A stretch of DNA of 40,451 bases from an uncultured Saprospiraceae bacterium. Its GTDB lineage: Bacteria; Bacteroidota; Bacteroidia; Chitinophagales; Saprospiraceae. Below are positions 8,189-18,000 of this stretch, one piece after another. Position numbers and translations under genes: made by a program. The stretch covers positions 1-40,451 of the forward strand of contig CALDUB010000316.1 of the NCBI GenBank assembly GCA_937923465.1, given 5' to 3'. The notes beneath the pieces were generated by a model. That model worked only from the letters and a program-made list of their open reading frames with translations, was not told where the DNA came from and ran no database searches. How positions within the stretch are numbered: the first letter of the stretch is position 1; each line of letters begins with the position of its first letter.

Positions 8189-8524
8189 ATGAAAAAACTA
8201 ACAGAAAAGGAATTCCGCGAATTAACGAAGCCGTTACCACTACGCGAGCGCGAAAGACTAAAGCGTCAAGAAATGACACCAGACTGGCTAGAAAGTCAAA
8301 TAGTAACTGCCAAACAGGAGATGAAAAATGATATCTATCTCGGTATCCCTTGGGTCATCATGTACACTATTTCCTTATTACAATTTGGATTAACCTCCGC
8401 TACCATTGCCATTTTCTGCATTGGTGCGGCTTACTTCGTTTACGTAACGATAAAGCGCGGAAACTATGGACTTTTAAAGAAAAAAGTCCAAGTATTCGAA
8501 AAAATCCTTCAACACCTAAGTTAA
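8189..8524 (+). CDS. Small two-helix membrane protein of unknown function
   Basis: A 111-residue protein starting MKKLTEKEFRELTKPLPL. A charged N-terminal half of about 55 residues (many Lys, Arg, Glu) precedes two adjacent hydrophobic helices (IYLGIPWVIMYTISLLQFGL and SATIAIFCIGAAYFVYVTI) and a short basic tail, so it is probably an inner-membrane hairpin protein with both ends in the cytosol. I do not recognise the family. The ORF-track start at 8096 is a TTG inside the upstream gene; the ATG at 8189 is far more likely. With the MITE removed, its ATG would lie 4 nt after the MoeZ-like stop, so the two were probably one operon. A second, TA-type element abuts its stop codon. Confidence 0.7.
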   Translation: MKKLTEKEFRELTKPLPLRERERLKRQEMTPDWLESQIVTAKQEMKNDIYLGIPWVIMYTISLLQFGLTSATIAIFCIGAAYFVYVTIKRGNYGLLKKKVQVFEKILQHLS

Positions 8525-8707
8525 GTACGTAACCCTATTTATCTGGACATTTTGCCCCTGACGGGCAAGCGAGGATATTTTCCGCTTTCGAGCAAAGCGT
8601 CGGTACAAGTTATTTTCCTCTTAAAAACAGTTCTCCCGACCTATCGGTACCGGACAGGCTAAAAAATCTCTCTCTCAAATTTATCCATATAAATAATGTC
8701 ACGTACT
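8524..8707. mobile_element. TA-flanked MITE-like element, short copy
   Basis: A 184-bp relative of the element at 2323-2574, with the same outer ends (AGTACGTAACCCTATTTATC and TTATCC...GTCACGTACT) and TA on both sides. It lacks about 68 bp of the long copy's interior, including the GCATCGGCACACGGC segment. The TA plus the first A of the element spell the TAA stop of the upstream small gene. The base after the right-hand TA is also A, so the stop existed before insertion. It separates that gene from the convergent miaE. Confidence 0.75.
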
Positions 8708-8715
8708 TAAAACTC

Positions 8716-9336
8716 TTAATGCATTCTATCCCCGCGCAATTCCAGAGTATCAATTATTTTAGCCTCATGCTCCAAATATTCTTGCCAACGCGCCTCTGCT
8801 TTTTCTTTTCCAAAATAAGAGCGTGCTAAATCCAAGAACAAAACATAATGCCCCGCCTCAGAAACCATGAATTTATGATAAAAACTACGCAGTTCTACTT
8901 CTTTTATATTTATAGACAACAAACGGAAGCGTTCACAAGAACGTGCTTCTATTAGTCCCGCTACTAATAATTCTTCTAATAATTTCTCTTCACGCGACAC
9001 GCCGGTCTTCATAAAACTGCGTAATTTATTTACATATTCATCTTTACGCTGACGCCCCAGAGTAAGATTTCTCTTTTTCATTTCAGCCAACACTTGTCTA
9101 AAATGTCCCCATTCTTCCGTCACAATAGGCGCTAAGTCATCCACTAATCTAGTGTATTCAGGATAGCGCGAAATCATCAACATGCAATGCATCGCCGCTT
9201 TTTGCTCACAATAAGCATGGTCCGTTAGTATTTCTTCTAACTCAATTTCGGCAATGCGCACCCAGCGTGGGTCTGTAGGGAGTTTAAGTCCTAGCATTTG
9301 TACACTCTGCAAATCATCTTGTTCTGTCGTCGTCAT
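8716..9336 (-). CDS. miaE: tRNA-(ms2io6A37) hydroxylase
   Basis: A 206-residue diiron enzyme that hydroxylates the isopentenyl side chain of ms2i6A at position 37 of certain tRNAs. The four-helix ferritin-like ligand pattern is visible: LTDHAYCEQKAAMH near residue 40, EEWGHFRQV near 75, GLIEARSCERFRLL near 130 and VSEAGHYVLF near 160. The last three give the ExxH-type iron ligands. Length matches the family. It is cytosolic, with no signal. The gene is divergent from a small ORF at 9502 and its 3' end faces a TA-type MITE. No pathway partner (miaA, miaB) is in the window. Confidence 0.92.
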   Translation of the reverse strand: MTTTEQDDLQSVQMLGLKLPTDPRWVRIAEIELEEILTDHAYCEQKAAMHCMLMISRYPEYTRLVDDLAPIVTEEWGHFRQVLAEMKKRNLTLGRQRKDEYVNKLRSFMKTGVSREEKLLEELLVAGLIEARSCERFRLLSINIKEVELRSFYHKFMVSEAGHYVLFLDLARSYFGKEKAEARWQEYLEHEAKIIDTLELRGDRMH

Positions 9337-9501
9337 AATTAAGTATTTTAGAAGTTGAACACAAAAATATAATTTTAAGAGAAGTATTGGGTCAAAATTG
9401 TGACAAAAAAAATAAAATACGTCAAAGAAATATTATAAATTATCAAGCATGGTAAATTGTAACAGGTCTATATTGACCGTCTCATCCGACAACGTCAAAT
9501 C

Positions 9502-9690
9502 ATGAAAAAACGACGAGACCAATCGGATTGTACGAAGGCGGCCTTACGGCAAAAATTTAAACTAATTAGTGAAGAATTTAGCCCACCGCCAGGCTTGGAG
9601 TATACGATTTTACAACGTCTTGAAGACGAGAGAGTTGGTCCAGTAAGCAGTTTTTTAACAGGTATTCGCTACATCATTAAGCCGAATTAA
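9502..9690 (+). CDS. Small basic protein, hypothetical
   Basis: A 62-codon ORF starting MKKRRDQSDCTKAALRQ, rich in Lys and Arg at the N-terminus, with no signal peptide or hydrophobic helix. I do not recognise it. Support for reality is its position in its own spacer, divergent from miaE, and the strong hairpin following at 9721-9756. No convincing ribosome site is visible, but that is normal in this group. It could be a chance ORF in front of a terminator-bounded RNA. Confidence 0.45.
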   Translation: MKKRRDQSDCTKAALRQKFKLISEEFSPPPGLEYTILQRLEDERVGPVSSFLTGIRYIIKPN

Positions 9691-9720
9691 CATAGAGGAA
9701 ACTTCTTCGTACGAGAAAGA

Positions 9721-9756
9721 AACGCACAATCGACAGTACGCTGTCTTTTGTGCGTT
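9721..9756 (+). terminator. Hairpin with TACG tetraloop after the small ORF
   Basis: AACGCACA pairs with TGTGCGTT, and inside this GACAG pairs with CTGTC around TACG. It lies 30 bp after the stop of the 62-residue ORF. The following bases are T-rich only for a few positions. Confidence 0.6.
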
Positions 9757-10009
9757 ATTCGTTTAAGGGGGGTAATGCTATTTAGCTTAACTATTTTTCA
9801 AATACCTACTTGTCGGTATTAAGATTCTAAACATCTTTACTACCTTTGTGGCACAGTATTTTTTATTCCCTTTTGTGTTTCTATTAAAATTTTATTGGCA
9901 AATTTAGTTAAAGTGCCTTCAATTTACTTTTGCTATCCTGATTTATTGTCAATTCCCTCCTTTATCTTATTTCCCCTCTTTAATTTTTACCAAAACAAAG
10001 ACTTACAAA
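9757..10009 (+). promoter_or_regulatory. Promoter region of the Cys-rich lipoprotein, with dyad AATACCTACTTGTCGGTATT
   Basis: A -7 box TACCTTTG lies at 9841-9848, about 160 bp before the ATG. In place of a good -33 TTTG there is a 20-bp dyad (9801-9820) with arms AATACC and GGTATT, ending 20 bp before the -7 box. That is where an activator would sit. The rest of the stretch is AT-rich with no ORF. The -7 match is direct; the activator idea is inference. Confidence 0.45.
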
Positions 10010-11086
10010 ATGGGTTCGAATATTAACCTTTACACCTTGCTCGCTCTTGTTTCTCTGCTGGCTTTTTCTTGCGAAAAGGAAATTGCGACGCCTGAGATTA
10101 CGGAAAATGCAAATGCTCTAACATTGGAGCAGCAGACAGATAATGCAATACAATATGCTCGTGTTCAGAATTATATGAATGATTTTATTACTAATTCATT
10201 TTCTGGAGCAGTCGCACAACCAGCGTTTTATGGTTTGAATATGGCTTCTACTCAAACTCCTTGTCCTGCCACAAGGTTATCGGAGAATGGAGATGTTTTA
10301 ACTATGGAATTTGGTAGCGAAGCGACAGCAGAAGGAGCATGTACAACACTTAATTATACACAAACAGGAGGGACTTTAGCCTTAAACAAAAACTTTTGTC
10401 CGAGTGTAAGCAGAACAAGAGGATGTCAGCCGGGCTCTTTAGAATTTGATAAATTTTATGTGCAAGGTTGCACAGTAGAGGCCATTCGTTCTAATGGCGA
10501 AGAACATTTGCATCCTATTTTTTACTCATTGGAAGATTGCCCAAATCTTGAGGAAGCTCCAGGTACTGACCCGGATGAATTTGTCAATTTCTCGTTTGGT
10601 GCTAGTGACAAGTGGAAGATGGAGTTGATAGACTCCAATGGAAAAGCAACAGTTTTTAATCCAATTGATAAACACAACGGTGCATTTATGAACGTCAAGG
10701 CACCGAATATTTTTGTAGACGAATTAAATTTTGAAGATTTGTATGATGCAAGTTATCACATTTCTCTTTTACGTCAGGGGAGTCACCATTTTAATCAAGT
10801 AAACTTTAAAGGCGCTGGTGAAAACGGAGAAGATTTGAAAATGCTAATAACAACTACAGAAGACTTGGTTTATACGCCTTATCAATGTGCAAATATTACT
10901 TCGGGTAAGATTTTGCTTATGGACCTAGATTGTAAGCCATTGATGTGCATCGATTATGGTGTAGGAATGGAGGAAAGAGATTCTGGCGAGTGTGATAATA
11001 TTGTGAAAATATGTCCTTGTGATGAAAATGGAAATGTGCTAACAGCATCTCGTGATTGTATGATTTCAAGTTGTTTGCCGATATAA
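10010..11086 (+). CDS. Cys-rich exported lipoprotein, unknown function
   Basis: A 358-residue protein with a lipoprotein signal (LLALVSLLAFSC, lipid-modified Cys at 21) and then a Glu/Thr-rich linker. The mature part has more than a dozen cysteines, many spaced as if in disulfides, and clusters near the C-terminus (ICPCDENG, SRDCMISSC). There is no recognisable domain, transmembrane helix or T9SS tail. It is probably an outer-membrane-anchored periplasmic or surface protein. The gene is monocistronic: its own promoter region lies upstream and a textbook terminator follows at 11143. I cannot assign a function. Confidence 0.75.
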   Translation: MGSNINLYTLLALVSLLAFSCEKEIATPEITENANALTLEQQTDNAIQYARVQNYMNDFITNSFSGAVAQPAFYGLNMASTQTPCPATRLSENGDVLTMEFGSEATAEGACTTLNYTQTGGTLALNKNFCPSVSRTRGCQPGSLEFDKFYVQGCTVEAIRSNGEEHLHPIFYSLEDCPNLEEAPGTDPDEFVNFSFGASDKWKMELIDSNGKATVFNPIDKHNGAFMNVKAPNIFVDELNFEDLYDASYHISLLRQGSHHFNQVNFKGAGENGEDLKMLITTTEDLVYTPYQCANITSGKILLMDLDCKPLMCIDYGVGMEERDSGECDNIVKICPCDENGNVLTASRDCMISSCLPI

Positions 11087-11142
11087 AAATAATTTTGTCA
11101 AACTACTTTTTAGAGCGACATTTTGAACTGTTTTAAATCAAA

Positions 11143-11181
11143 TAAAAATGCCTTTCGTACTTGTTGCGAAAGGCATTTTTT
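11143..11181 (+). terminator. Rho-independent terminator
   Basis: AAATGCCTTTCG pairs with CGAAAGGCATTT around a 9-nt loop, followed by a run of T on the plus strand. It closes the lipoprotein transcription unit. Confidence 0.88.
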
Positions 11182-11245
11182 CGTTCGGCCTGATTTTTTC
11201 TAATATTTCATTAGCTAATGAAACAAAATATTCTTTTGAAAACTA

Positions 11246-11253
11246 TACCTTTG
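11246..11253 (+). promoter_or_regulatory. -7 box TACCTTTG upstream of the thioesterase
   Basis: Exact TAnnTTTG match 56 bp before the ATG at 11309. No clear TTTG at the -33 distance. Confidence 0.5.
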
Positions 11254-11308
11254 TGGTGTTGTTACAAAATATAATTGTAAAAATATTCTAAAAAAAAGAA
11301 AGCATTTG

Positions 11309-11884
11309 ATGAGTGAAATTGAAAATCTACAGAAAAGATACAACGAGAAAAATAATATTTCAGAGATGAAAGGCAAAAAGACCATAGATTCAAAAACGGT
11401 CATGACGGAAATGATTATGCCCAATGATACGAACCCATTGGGTAATCTCATGGGAGGCAATCTATTGCGTTGGATGGATATCGTTGGTGGTATCTGTGCT
11501 GGAAAACACTGTGAAAAGCATACCGTGACAGCGTCTGTTGACCACGTATCTTTTGAAAAGCACATTAATCTTGGTGATGTGGTGACAATTGAAGCAGCAG
11601 TTACACGCGCCTTCAATACTTCAGTAGAAATCTATGTAGAAGTCTTTGCAGCAGATATCAAAGGTTATAATAGTCGCCGCTGCAATCATGCATACTTTAC
11701 TTTTGTTGCCTTAGACGATGACTCTATGAAGCCAACCAAAGTACCACCATTATTGCCTCTAACAGCTGACGAACAACAACGCTATGCTGGTGCGCTACGT
11801 CGCCGTGAAATGCGGTTGATACTAGCGGGAAGAATGAAGCCAGAGGAAGCAGGAGAGTTGCGTTCATTATTTACCGCAAGATAG
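11309..11884 (+). CDS. Acyl-CoA thioesterase, hotdog fold (YciA/BACH type)
   Basis: A 191-residue single-hotdog thioesterase that hydrolyses acyl-CoA to free acid and CoA in the cytosol. The diagnostic core is NDTNPLGNLMGGNLLRWMDI, the N-x-x-G-x-x-GG region carrying the catalytic Asn and acidic residue. VTASVDHVSFEKHINLGDVV follows, as in YciA and acyl-CoA hydrolases. An extra C-terminal extension of about 45 residues (MRLILAGRMKPEEAGELRSL) is seen in Bacteroidota members. The ORF track begins one codon early at a TTG; the ATG at 11309 is the better start. The gene is single, convergent with the DUF3299-like gene across a shared hairpin. Confidence 0.88.
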   Translation: MSEIENLQKRYNEKNNISEMKGKKTIDSKTVMTEMIMPNDTNPLGNLMGGNLLRWMDIVGGICAGKHCEKHTVTASVDHVSFEKHINLGDVVTIEAAVTRAFNTSVEIYVEVFAADIKGYNSRRCNHAYFTFVALDDDSMKPTKVPPLLPLTADEQQRYAGALRRREMRLILAGRMKPEEAGELRSLFTAR

Positions 11885-11888
11885 TTTT

Positions 11889-11943
11889 TTAGTTGCCAGT
11901 TGTCGGTTACTTAATTAACGGTCAACCGAGAATTGGCAGCTAA
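11889..11943. terminator. Shared hairpin between convergent genes
   Basis: TTAGTTGCCAGTTGTCGGTT and AACCGAGAATTGGCAGCTAA pair at 16 of 20 positions. The hairpin fills the 61-bp gap between two converging stop codons, so it probably ends transcription from both sides. Similar TGACAGTT/GGTTGAC pieces occur near 12550 and 32940. Confidence 0.55.
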
Positions 11944-11945
11944 TT

Positions 11946-12380
11946 CTAATATTCTTCCGCGTCTTGTAATACATAAATAAAGCTATTCTTATCATTTTTA
12001 TTCATTCGTATCCTACCAGTAAAAGTCATACGTGTATCAGTCGCATAGCGCTTATAGTTTTCAGGTTTTACACGCAACAGAATAACGGTCTCAGGTCCCG
12101 CACCACCACAAAAAAAGCAAGAAGCATTCGGATTGCGTGAAAGTGCATAAGTCAATCCCATGGCATCAATCGGTATCAAATACCCCGATATATACACATC
12201 TGTACTATCCAGAGGCAATAATTCCTCACCAAAATCTGCCTGATTATAAGTCATAAAGTTCTCCTTATCCTCCATTTTTTTAATAGAGACATCTGCCAAC
12301 TGTTGCCAAGTCAAGCGCGACTGAGCAATAGTTGTATTTGGAAAGAAGAAAAAAGAGCAGAAAAGTAAGAGATATTTCAT
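11946..12380 (-). CDS. Secreted DUF3299-like protein
   Basis: A 144-residue exported protein. MKYLLLFCSFFFFPNTTIAQ is a classical signal peptide with probable cleavage after AQ. The mature part has the pattern of DUF3299 proteins: a leading W-x-x-L segment, a VYISGYLIPID strand, a Cys pair in ASCFFCGGAGPE and a closing beta-rich TFTGRIRMN segment. The two cysteines could bind metal or form a disulfide. Function is unknown, though family members are often periplasmic and near metal-handling genes. It lies downstream of icd on the same strand, but icd has its own terminator, so it is probably transcribed separately. Confidence 0.72.
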   Translation of the reverse strand: MKYLLLFCSFFFFPNTTIAQSRLTWQQLADVSIKKMEDKENFMTYNQADFGEELLPLDSTDVYISGYLIPIDAMGLTYALSRNPNASCFFCGGAGPETVILLRVKPENYKRYATDTRMTFTGRIRMNKNDKNSFIYVLQDAEEY

Positions 12381-12405
12381 CCAAAAAATTTATCTAACAT
12401 TTAAT

Positions 12406-12455
12406 AGTGCCAACGGCACGACAGCCTCCAGTCTTGTACGTAAGTGCAAGGATTT
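12406..12455. repeat. Double-hairpin repeat, copy 1
   Basis: A 50-bp segment matching 30165-30214 at 47 of 50 positions. It forms two hairpins: GTGCC-AAC-GGCAC and CTTGTAC-GTAA-GTGCAAG, the second with a GNRA-type tetraloop and one G-U pair. It is intergenic, between icd's terminator and the DUF3299-like start. Confidence 0.7.
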
Positions 12456-12503
12456 ACACAACAAAGACGAAACCCTAACAATCAAAGTTACACCATCACA
12501 AAA

Positions 12504-12538
12504 AAAATCCCGCCCCGAAAATATTCGAAGCGGGATTT
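12504..12538 (-). terminator. Rho-independent terminator of icd
   Basis: On the minus strand AAATCCCGC pairs with GCGGGATTT, with an inner CGAA/TTCG pair, followed by eight T. It lies about 50 bp after the icd stop. Confidence 0.88.
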
Positions 12539-12585
12539 AAGTATTCATAGCTTATCAACTGACAACTGTCAATCAACAACTAATC

Positions 12586-13809
12586 TTACATATTAGCAAT
12601 GATTTCATCACCGAATTCAGAACACTTCAATAAAGTAGCATCTTTCATCAAACGGTCAAAATCATAAGTAACGCGTTTCTTACGTACTGCTGCTTTGATA
12701 CCTTTTTCAATCAACTTACCAGCTTTACCCCAACCCATGTAATCAAACATCATCACACCAGAAAGGATAACAGAAGAAGGATTTACTTTATCAAGACCAG
12801 CATACTTAGGCGCTGTACCGTGAGTCGCCTCAAATACTGCGATACCACTTTCGTAGTTGATATTTGCACCTGGAGCGATACCGATACCACCAACTGCAGC
12901 AGCCAATGCATCAGAAATGTAGTCACCGTTTAAGTTCAAAGTAGCGATATGGTCGTACTCTGCTGGGCGCAATAAGATTTGTTGCAAGAAAGCATCAGCA
13001 ATAACATCTTTGATGATGATTTCGCGACCTTTGTGCTCGATTACTTGCCAAGGTCCACCTTGGTAATCTTTTGCACCAAACTCATCTTTCGCCAATTGGT
13101 AACCCCATGATTTAAATGCACCTTCGGTGAATTTCATGATGTTTCCTTTGTGTACCAAAGTTACAGAAGTACAGTTTTTGTCTTTCAATGCATCTTTGAT
13201 AGTTGCACGAACCAAACGTTCAGTACCTTCTTTTGACACAGGCTTAACACCCAAAGAAGCAGTATCAGGGAAACGAATACCCGTCACACCCATTTCTTCG
13301 ATAAAGAATTTCTTTACTTTATCATTCTCTGGCGTACCATGCATATACTCGATACCAGCGTAGATATCTTCCGTGTTTTCACGGAAAATAGTCATGTTTA
13401 CCAAGTTAGGTTTCTTCACTGGAGAAGGAACACCACGGTACCATTTTACAGGACGTACACATGCGTACAAATCCAATTTTTGACGAATAGCAACGTTCAA
13501 AGAACGGATACCACCACCTACAGGAGTCGTCAAAGGACCTTTGATACCAACTAAATATTCGCTCAATGCATCCAAAGTTGCTTGTGGCAACCATTCACCT
13601 GTTTTGTCCATTGCTTTTTGACCAGCATAAACTTCTTTCCAGTGAATTTTTTTCTTTCCACCGTAAGCTTTCTCTACTGCTGCATCAAAAACACGTTGTG
13701 CTGCTGCCCAGATATCTGGTCCGATTCCGTCACCTTCGATAAAAGGAATAATTGGGTCATTGGGTACTTTTAATGACTCCTTCTTAATGGTAATTTTAGT
13801 TCCGCTCAT
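12586..13809 (-). CDS. icd: NADP-dependent isocitrate dehydrogenase
   Basis: A 407-residue cytosolic enzyme of the TCA cycle that oxidises isocitrate to 2-oxoglutarate and CO2. It is the bacterial homodimeric type, close to E. coli Icd in length and motifs: [13 protein letters not shown] at the N-terminus, the substrate-binding [19 protein letters not shown], the [14 protein letters not shown] region, and [24 protein letters not shown] lies in the coenzyme region. The Ser of RSLNVAIRQ is the phosphorylation-site equivalent in E. coli, but no AceK kinase gene is visible here. A promoter-like box lies at 13964-13971 and a terminator follows, so it is monocistronic. Confidence 0.97.
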   Translation of the reverse strand: MSGTKITIKKESLKVPNDPIIPFIEGDGIGPDIWAAAQRVFDAAVEKAYGGKKKIHWKEVYAGQKAMDKTGEWLPQATLDALSEYLVGIKGPLTTPVGGGIRSLNVAIRQKLDLYACVRPVKWYRGVPSPVKKPNLVNMTIFRENTEDIYAGIEYMHGTPENDKVKKFFIEEMGVTGIRFPDTASLGVKPVSKEGTERLVRATIKDALKDKNCTSVTLVHKGNIMKFTEGAFKSWGYQLAKDEFGAKDYQGGPWQVIEHKGREIIIKDVIADAFLQQILLRPAEYDHIATLNLNGDYISDALAAAVGGIGIAPGANINYESGIAVFEATHGTAPKYAGLDKVNPSSVILSGVMMFDYMGWGKAGKLIEKGIKAAVRKKRVTYDFDRLMKDATLLKCSEFGDEIIANM

Positions 13810-13835
13810 TGATTAAAGCTATTTTATTTATTTAA

Positions 13836-13915
13836 GATACTAGATATTGGGATGTTAAACATTGAGTATTTTGTCAAAAAATCTAACATCTAATACCTAG
13901 TTTCTAACATCTGTT
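13836..13915. repeat. TCTAACATC-family inverted repeat in the icd leader
   Basis: ACTAGATATTGGGATGTTA and TAACATCTAATACCTAGT are imperfect inverted copies, followed by another TTTCTAACATCTG. It would form a hairpin in the icd 5' leader. Confidence 0.6.
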
Positions 13916-13963
13916 TGCTAATACAAAAGAAAGAAGCTAGTAAGCTCTTCCCGAAAATCGGCG

Positions 13964-13971
13964 CAAATGTA
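13964..13971 (-). promoter_or_regulatory. -7 box TACATTTG for icd
   Basis: Minus-strand TACATTTG fits TAnnTTTG, with a TTTC about 19 bp upstream as a weak -33. The inferred leader is about 150 nt. Confidence 0.5.
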
Positions 13972-14107
13972 TGCTTTTTAGCGCAAATATGAAAGGCGAA
14001 GGAGTGTATAAAACGGACATTTTTTGGATTATCGGCTTAATTAGTTAAATATTGGGGAGTAGGACTGACTGTTTAGAAGAAATAATTCCTTTAAAAACAT
14101 ATATCTT

Positions 14108-14138
14108 TTTGGAAAATAAGAAATACTTGTTAAATTTG
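14108..14138 (+). promoter_or_regulatory. Consensus Bacteroidota promoter TTTG-N19-TAAATTTG
   Basis: TTTG at 14108-14111 and TAAATTTG at 14131-14138 are 19 bp apart, exactly the consensus arrangement. It points toward the giant gene, 935 bp away, with no other gene in between. Confidence 0.6.
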
Positions 14139-15073
14139 TCTATTATTACACTATTCGCTATGTTTTATAACATACAAAAACGGTTTCCCTTACCTTAGTA
14201 TTTAAAGACATTCTCCCCCTATCTAAAAGATTTTTAAATCTGGACCTCTATTTTATATAGAGAGAGCCTAATATTTGCGCCTATTAATACATTTTTTATA
14301 TTATAATTTTCTGTAATTCAGTCAGTTAGGTAACTAATGCGGTTTTTGGTACAAATTTTGAAAATTTAACTTGAAAATGATTCAGTATGTCAGTCCCCCG
14401 TGACTTTATATGGTGAAAAATTAGAATACTTATTTTTTTGATAAAGAGTCAAATATGCCTTTTTGACAAAGGAATGTAGTTTTTCTTGATTTTTGAGCAT
14501 TAGAATTTTAGGAGGTTTCTGCAAAATAAAGCAGATGGATAGGGTAGATGTAAGTTTTAACAAACTAAATTTATTCTATAGCTAAGCATACTATTAATGA
14601 GATAAACACTAGCCAATGCTGTCAAAAATTACTCTATTCATTGAGCGATTTTTATTTGATTTCTTTTTATTTTCGAGAGCTATAGCCTTTCGAGATAACA
14701 AAAAAGAATCTACCAACGAGGCGCATCTTTTATCTTACCGAATTTTTTTTCAACACCAACTATTTCCAAGTAACATTACGAGATTTTAAAACAAAGGATT
14801 CTTGTTTGCCATAGCAAGCGAGACTTTTGTGTGTATAAACACATTTGAAATTGATTTAAGAAAAGTAATACAAGTAAATTTTAAATTTATTTTTATTTAA
14901 TTTTCCAGTGAATTTCTCCATGAAAATAAAGCTCTAACGAATTAGAACACCGTTTTAGCTCCGCTTTCAGACTATTAATGATTTTGGTAATAAGAGATGA
15001 AGATATTATAAGTCTAACATCTATATAACTCAAAATTTGGTTTGAATTTTTTGAACATATCAAATAAAGAAAG

Positions 15074-18000
15074 ATGAAGCGCTATTTACACTGCGTAATC
15101 AGTAACAAAAACAACTCTTTTATCAATAACAAAAGACGTACGGTCTGTGGCTTAGTGCTAGCAGCCGTTTTTTCCGTTTTTTCGTTATCGGCAAAATCAG
15201 TGTTTACTGACAATTACTCTACTAACCAAATCTGTACTTTTAACATTGAAAACGAAGGTGAGAAAGATTTTCTCCCCGTTGATATGTTGTCTTTGTCGGC
15301 TACTCCCGACCAGATTACAATGTTTCCGTCCTCAAGCAGTAATCCAACCAACTGCATTGCTGAAAATGGAACAATAATCATCTCGGCAGAAGGCTCGAAT
15401 ACTGATTTGTCTTTAGAGTATAGTATAGACGGAGGTACCACTTTTCAAGTTTCCAATTTCTTTGGAGATTTGAGCTCTGGAGTATACAACATTGTCGTAC
15501 GTTACGAGGATGATACTTGTCCTGTTAATGGCGAAGAAATAACATTATCACCAGTAACAGCACCTGTTGTCGTAAATATATCGGGAACAAATGTCACAAA
15601 CTGTGGACTAGATAATGGTTCTTTCTTTATCGATGCGACAGGAGACGGTGCCTTAGAGTTCAGTGTAGACAATGGTGCAAACTATGTTTTCAATGGCTTC
15701 TTTTCAAACTTGCCAGCAGGAGACTATATTATATTAGTGCGTTCTGCGGGAACAGATTGTGTATCTGCACCTGAGTTTCGTACAATTACAGAACCAATCT
15801 CGCCGACTTTTGGAACGGCAACACCAAGTAACTTAACAACTTGTACCGCAAATGACGGACAGATTGCCATGACTGCCTCTGGTGGTACTAATGGCAATTA
15901 TGAGTTTACTGTAGACGGTGGAGCTAGTTGGCAGTCTGCTGCGACTTTCATGGGACTGGGAGCAGGCGAGTATACACCTGGTGTACGTAATGCGGATGAT
16001 GATACATGTCCAGACTATGGGAGTGCTGTTACTTTGACAGCATCTGATGCACCTCAAATAAATACACCGACAGTATTTAATCCAAGTTCTTGTTTAGCGA
16101 ATGACGGTGTTATTACTATTAATATCAGCAACGGAGATGTAAATAATCTAGAGTTTTCCTTAGATAATGGTTTGAATTGGCAGGCTTCTAATACCTTTAA
16201 TGGTTTAGTCGGTGGAAATTATAGCGTCCGGGTACGAACAGTTGACCAAACTTGTTTTGTGTCTGGTTCTCCCGTTAGTTTACTAGGTGGTTTAGAGCCT
16301 AATATTGTAAGCGATTTTATTCAGCCAGTTAGCAATTGTGGTGCAAGTGACGGTATCATTACTGTTATTGTAGATAATGACGACGGTTCTTTTGAATATA
16401 GTATCGATAACGGAGCTACATTCCAAGGAAGTAACTCTTTCTCGGGTTTACCTTCAGGTTCTTATCCTGTTGTGGTTCGCGGTAATGACGGTTCTTGTCC
16501 CGTGAATGGACAAACTTATGAATTAACAGAGCCAGAGAGTCCAACTATTCAAAATGTTGTAGTTAATCAAGCCGCAGCATGTAGCGAAGAAAATTCAAGC
16601 ATCGTGATTACCGCTACAGGTGGTCAGGGTACTTATACATATAGCATTGATAATGGTATCAATTTCTTTTTCACGAATACATTTGAAAATGTAGGAGAAG
16701 GATTTTATGATGTCATTGTAAGAAATGCAAATGGAACTTGTCCTGTAAATCATACAGAGACAGTCGCAGTTTCAGAAATAGATGCGCCAACATTTAACGG
16801 TATTACAGCTTCTCCAGCATCCTCTTGTTTGACATCAGACGGTAGCATTAGCGTAAATTTACCAACAGGCGGCACAGGTTCTTATGAGTACAGTATTGAC
16901 AATGGTCTAAGTTGGCAGCCTTCTAATCTTTTTGGTGGCTTAGCTGCTGGAGATTACTTGTTAGGTATCAGAAACAGTGACGGAACTTGTCCTCTTTTAG
17001 AAAATGCAGCACAATTATTAAGCGCAGGTTCGGCAACAATTAATAATGTTGCACTTATCGACCCGAGTGATTGTGGTGAAATGGACGGAACAATCAGTGT
17101 AGATGCTTCTGGAGCAAATACTTATGAATATTCTCTTAACGGTGTTGACTTTCAAATTGAAAATACATTTAATGGCTTAGGTGCAGGTTCTTATACAGTG
17201 ACCGTACGTATCAACGACGGCTCTTGTCCTGTTACTAGTGACTTGATTACTTTATCAACAGATGGCGGAACGATTACGGGCATTTTCCCAACTAATCCAA
17301 CATCTTGTGATACTGCAAACGGCTCGATTTTAATTGAAGCTTCGGGTGAAAATATCGTTTATAGTCTAAATGGTGTTGATTTTCAAGCATCAGGCCTTTT
17401 CGAAAACTTGCCAGCAGGTTCTTACGAGATTAGCATTCGAAACGCAGACGGAACATGTACAGTTTTTGGTCCAACAGAGACATTAAGTTCTAGTGATGAA
17501 CCAGCTATTCCTACTTATTTTACAGAAAACCCAACAGGTTGTAACTTTTCAAATGGTAGTATCACGGTACTCGTTCAAAACGACGACGGTAGCTTCCAAT
17601 ATAGCATCGACGGCGGTGCAACATTCCAAAATAGCAACGCTTTCACTGATTTAGGTGGAGGTGAATACAATATTGTCGTGGCTTCATCTATTTGTCAAAC
17701 AAATGGCGGCGCGGTTTCTCTTATCGAACCAACGGAGCCAACTATTGGTACTCCAGACTTTCAAAATCCAAATTCATGTGATAGTAATGACGGTTCTATT
17801 GTTGTAACGGGAACAGGGGAAGGCGACTTAGAATTTTCAATTGACGGTGGATTGACTTGGCAGTTTTTCGGAACTTTTAATGGTTTAGATGCAGGTACAT
17901 ATACGCCTGCAGTTCGCAACCAGTTAATGGGAACTTGTCCAGTTATCGGAGATGCCATCTCTTTAACGACAGCAGACCAAGCAGCTATCACAGATGTGTC

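Larger units (their letters stand above)
13810..15073. other. 1.26-kb AT-rich spacer between icd and the giant gene
   Basis: I see no gene here. It holds a TCTAACATC-family inverted repeat (13836-13915) in the icd leader, the icd -7 box, a good plus-strand promoter (14108-14138), a small dyad CTCTAT/ATAGAG (14246-14262) and otherwise very AT-rich sequence without ORFs or recognisable RNA. The stretch from 14150 to 15073 would be a long 5' leader of the giant gene if the promoter at 14108 is used. Confidence 0.6.

Noticed and set aside
13127-13773. Plus-strand ORFs opposite icd, and similar antisense ORFs throughout the giant gene, pfkA, waaA and queA
   Set aside because: All are shadows of well-identified genes in other frames.
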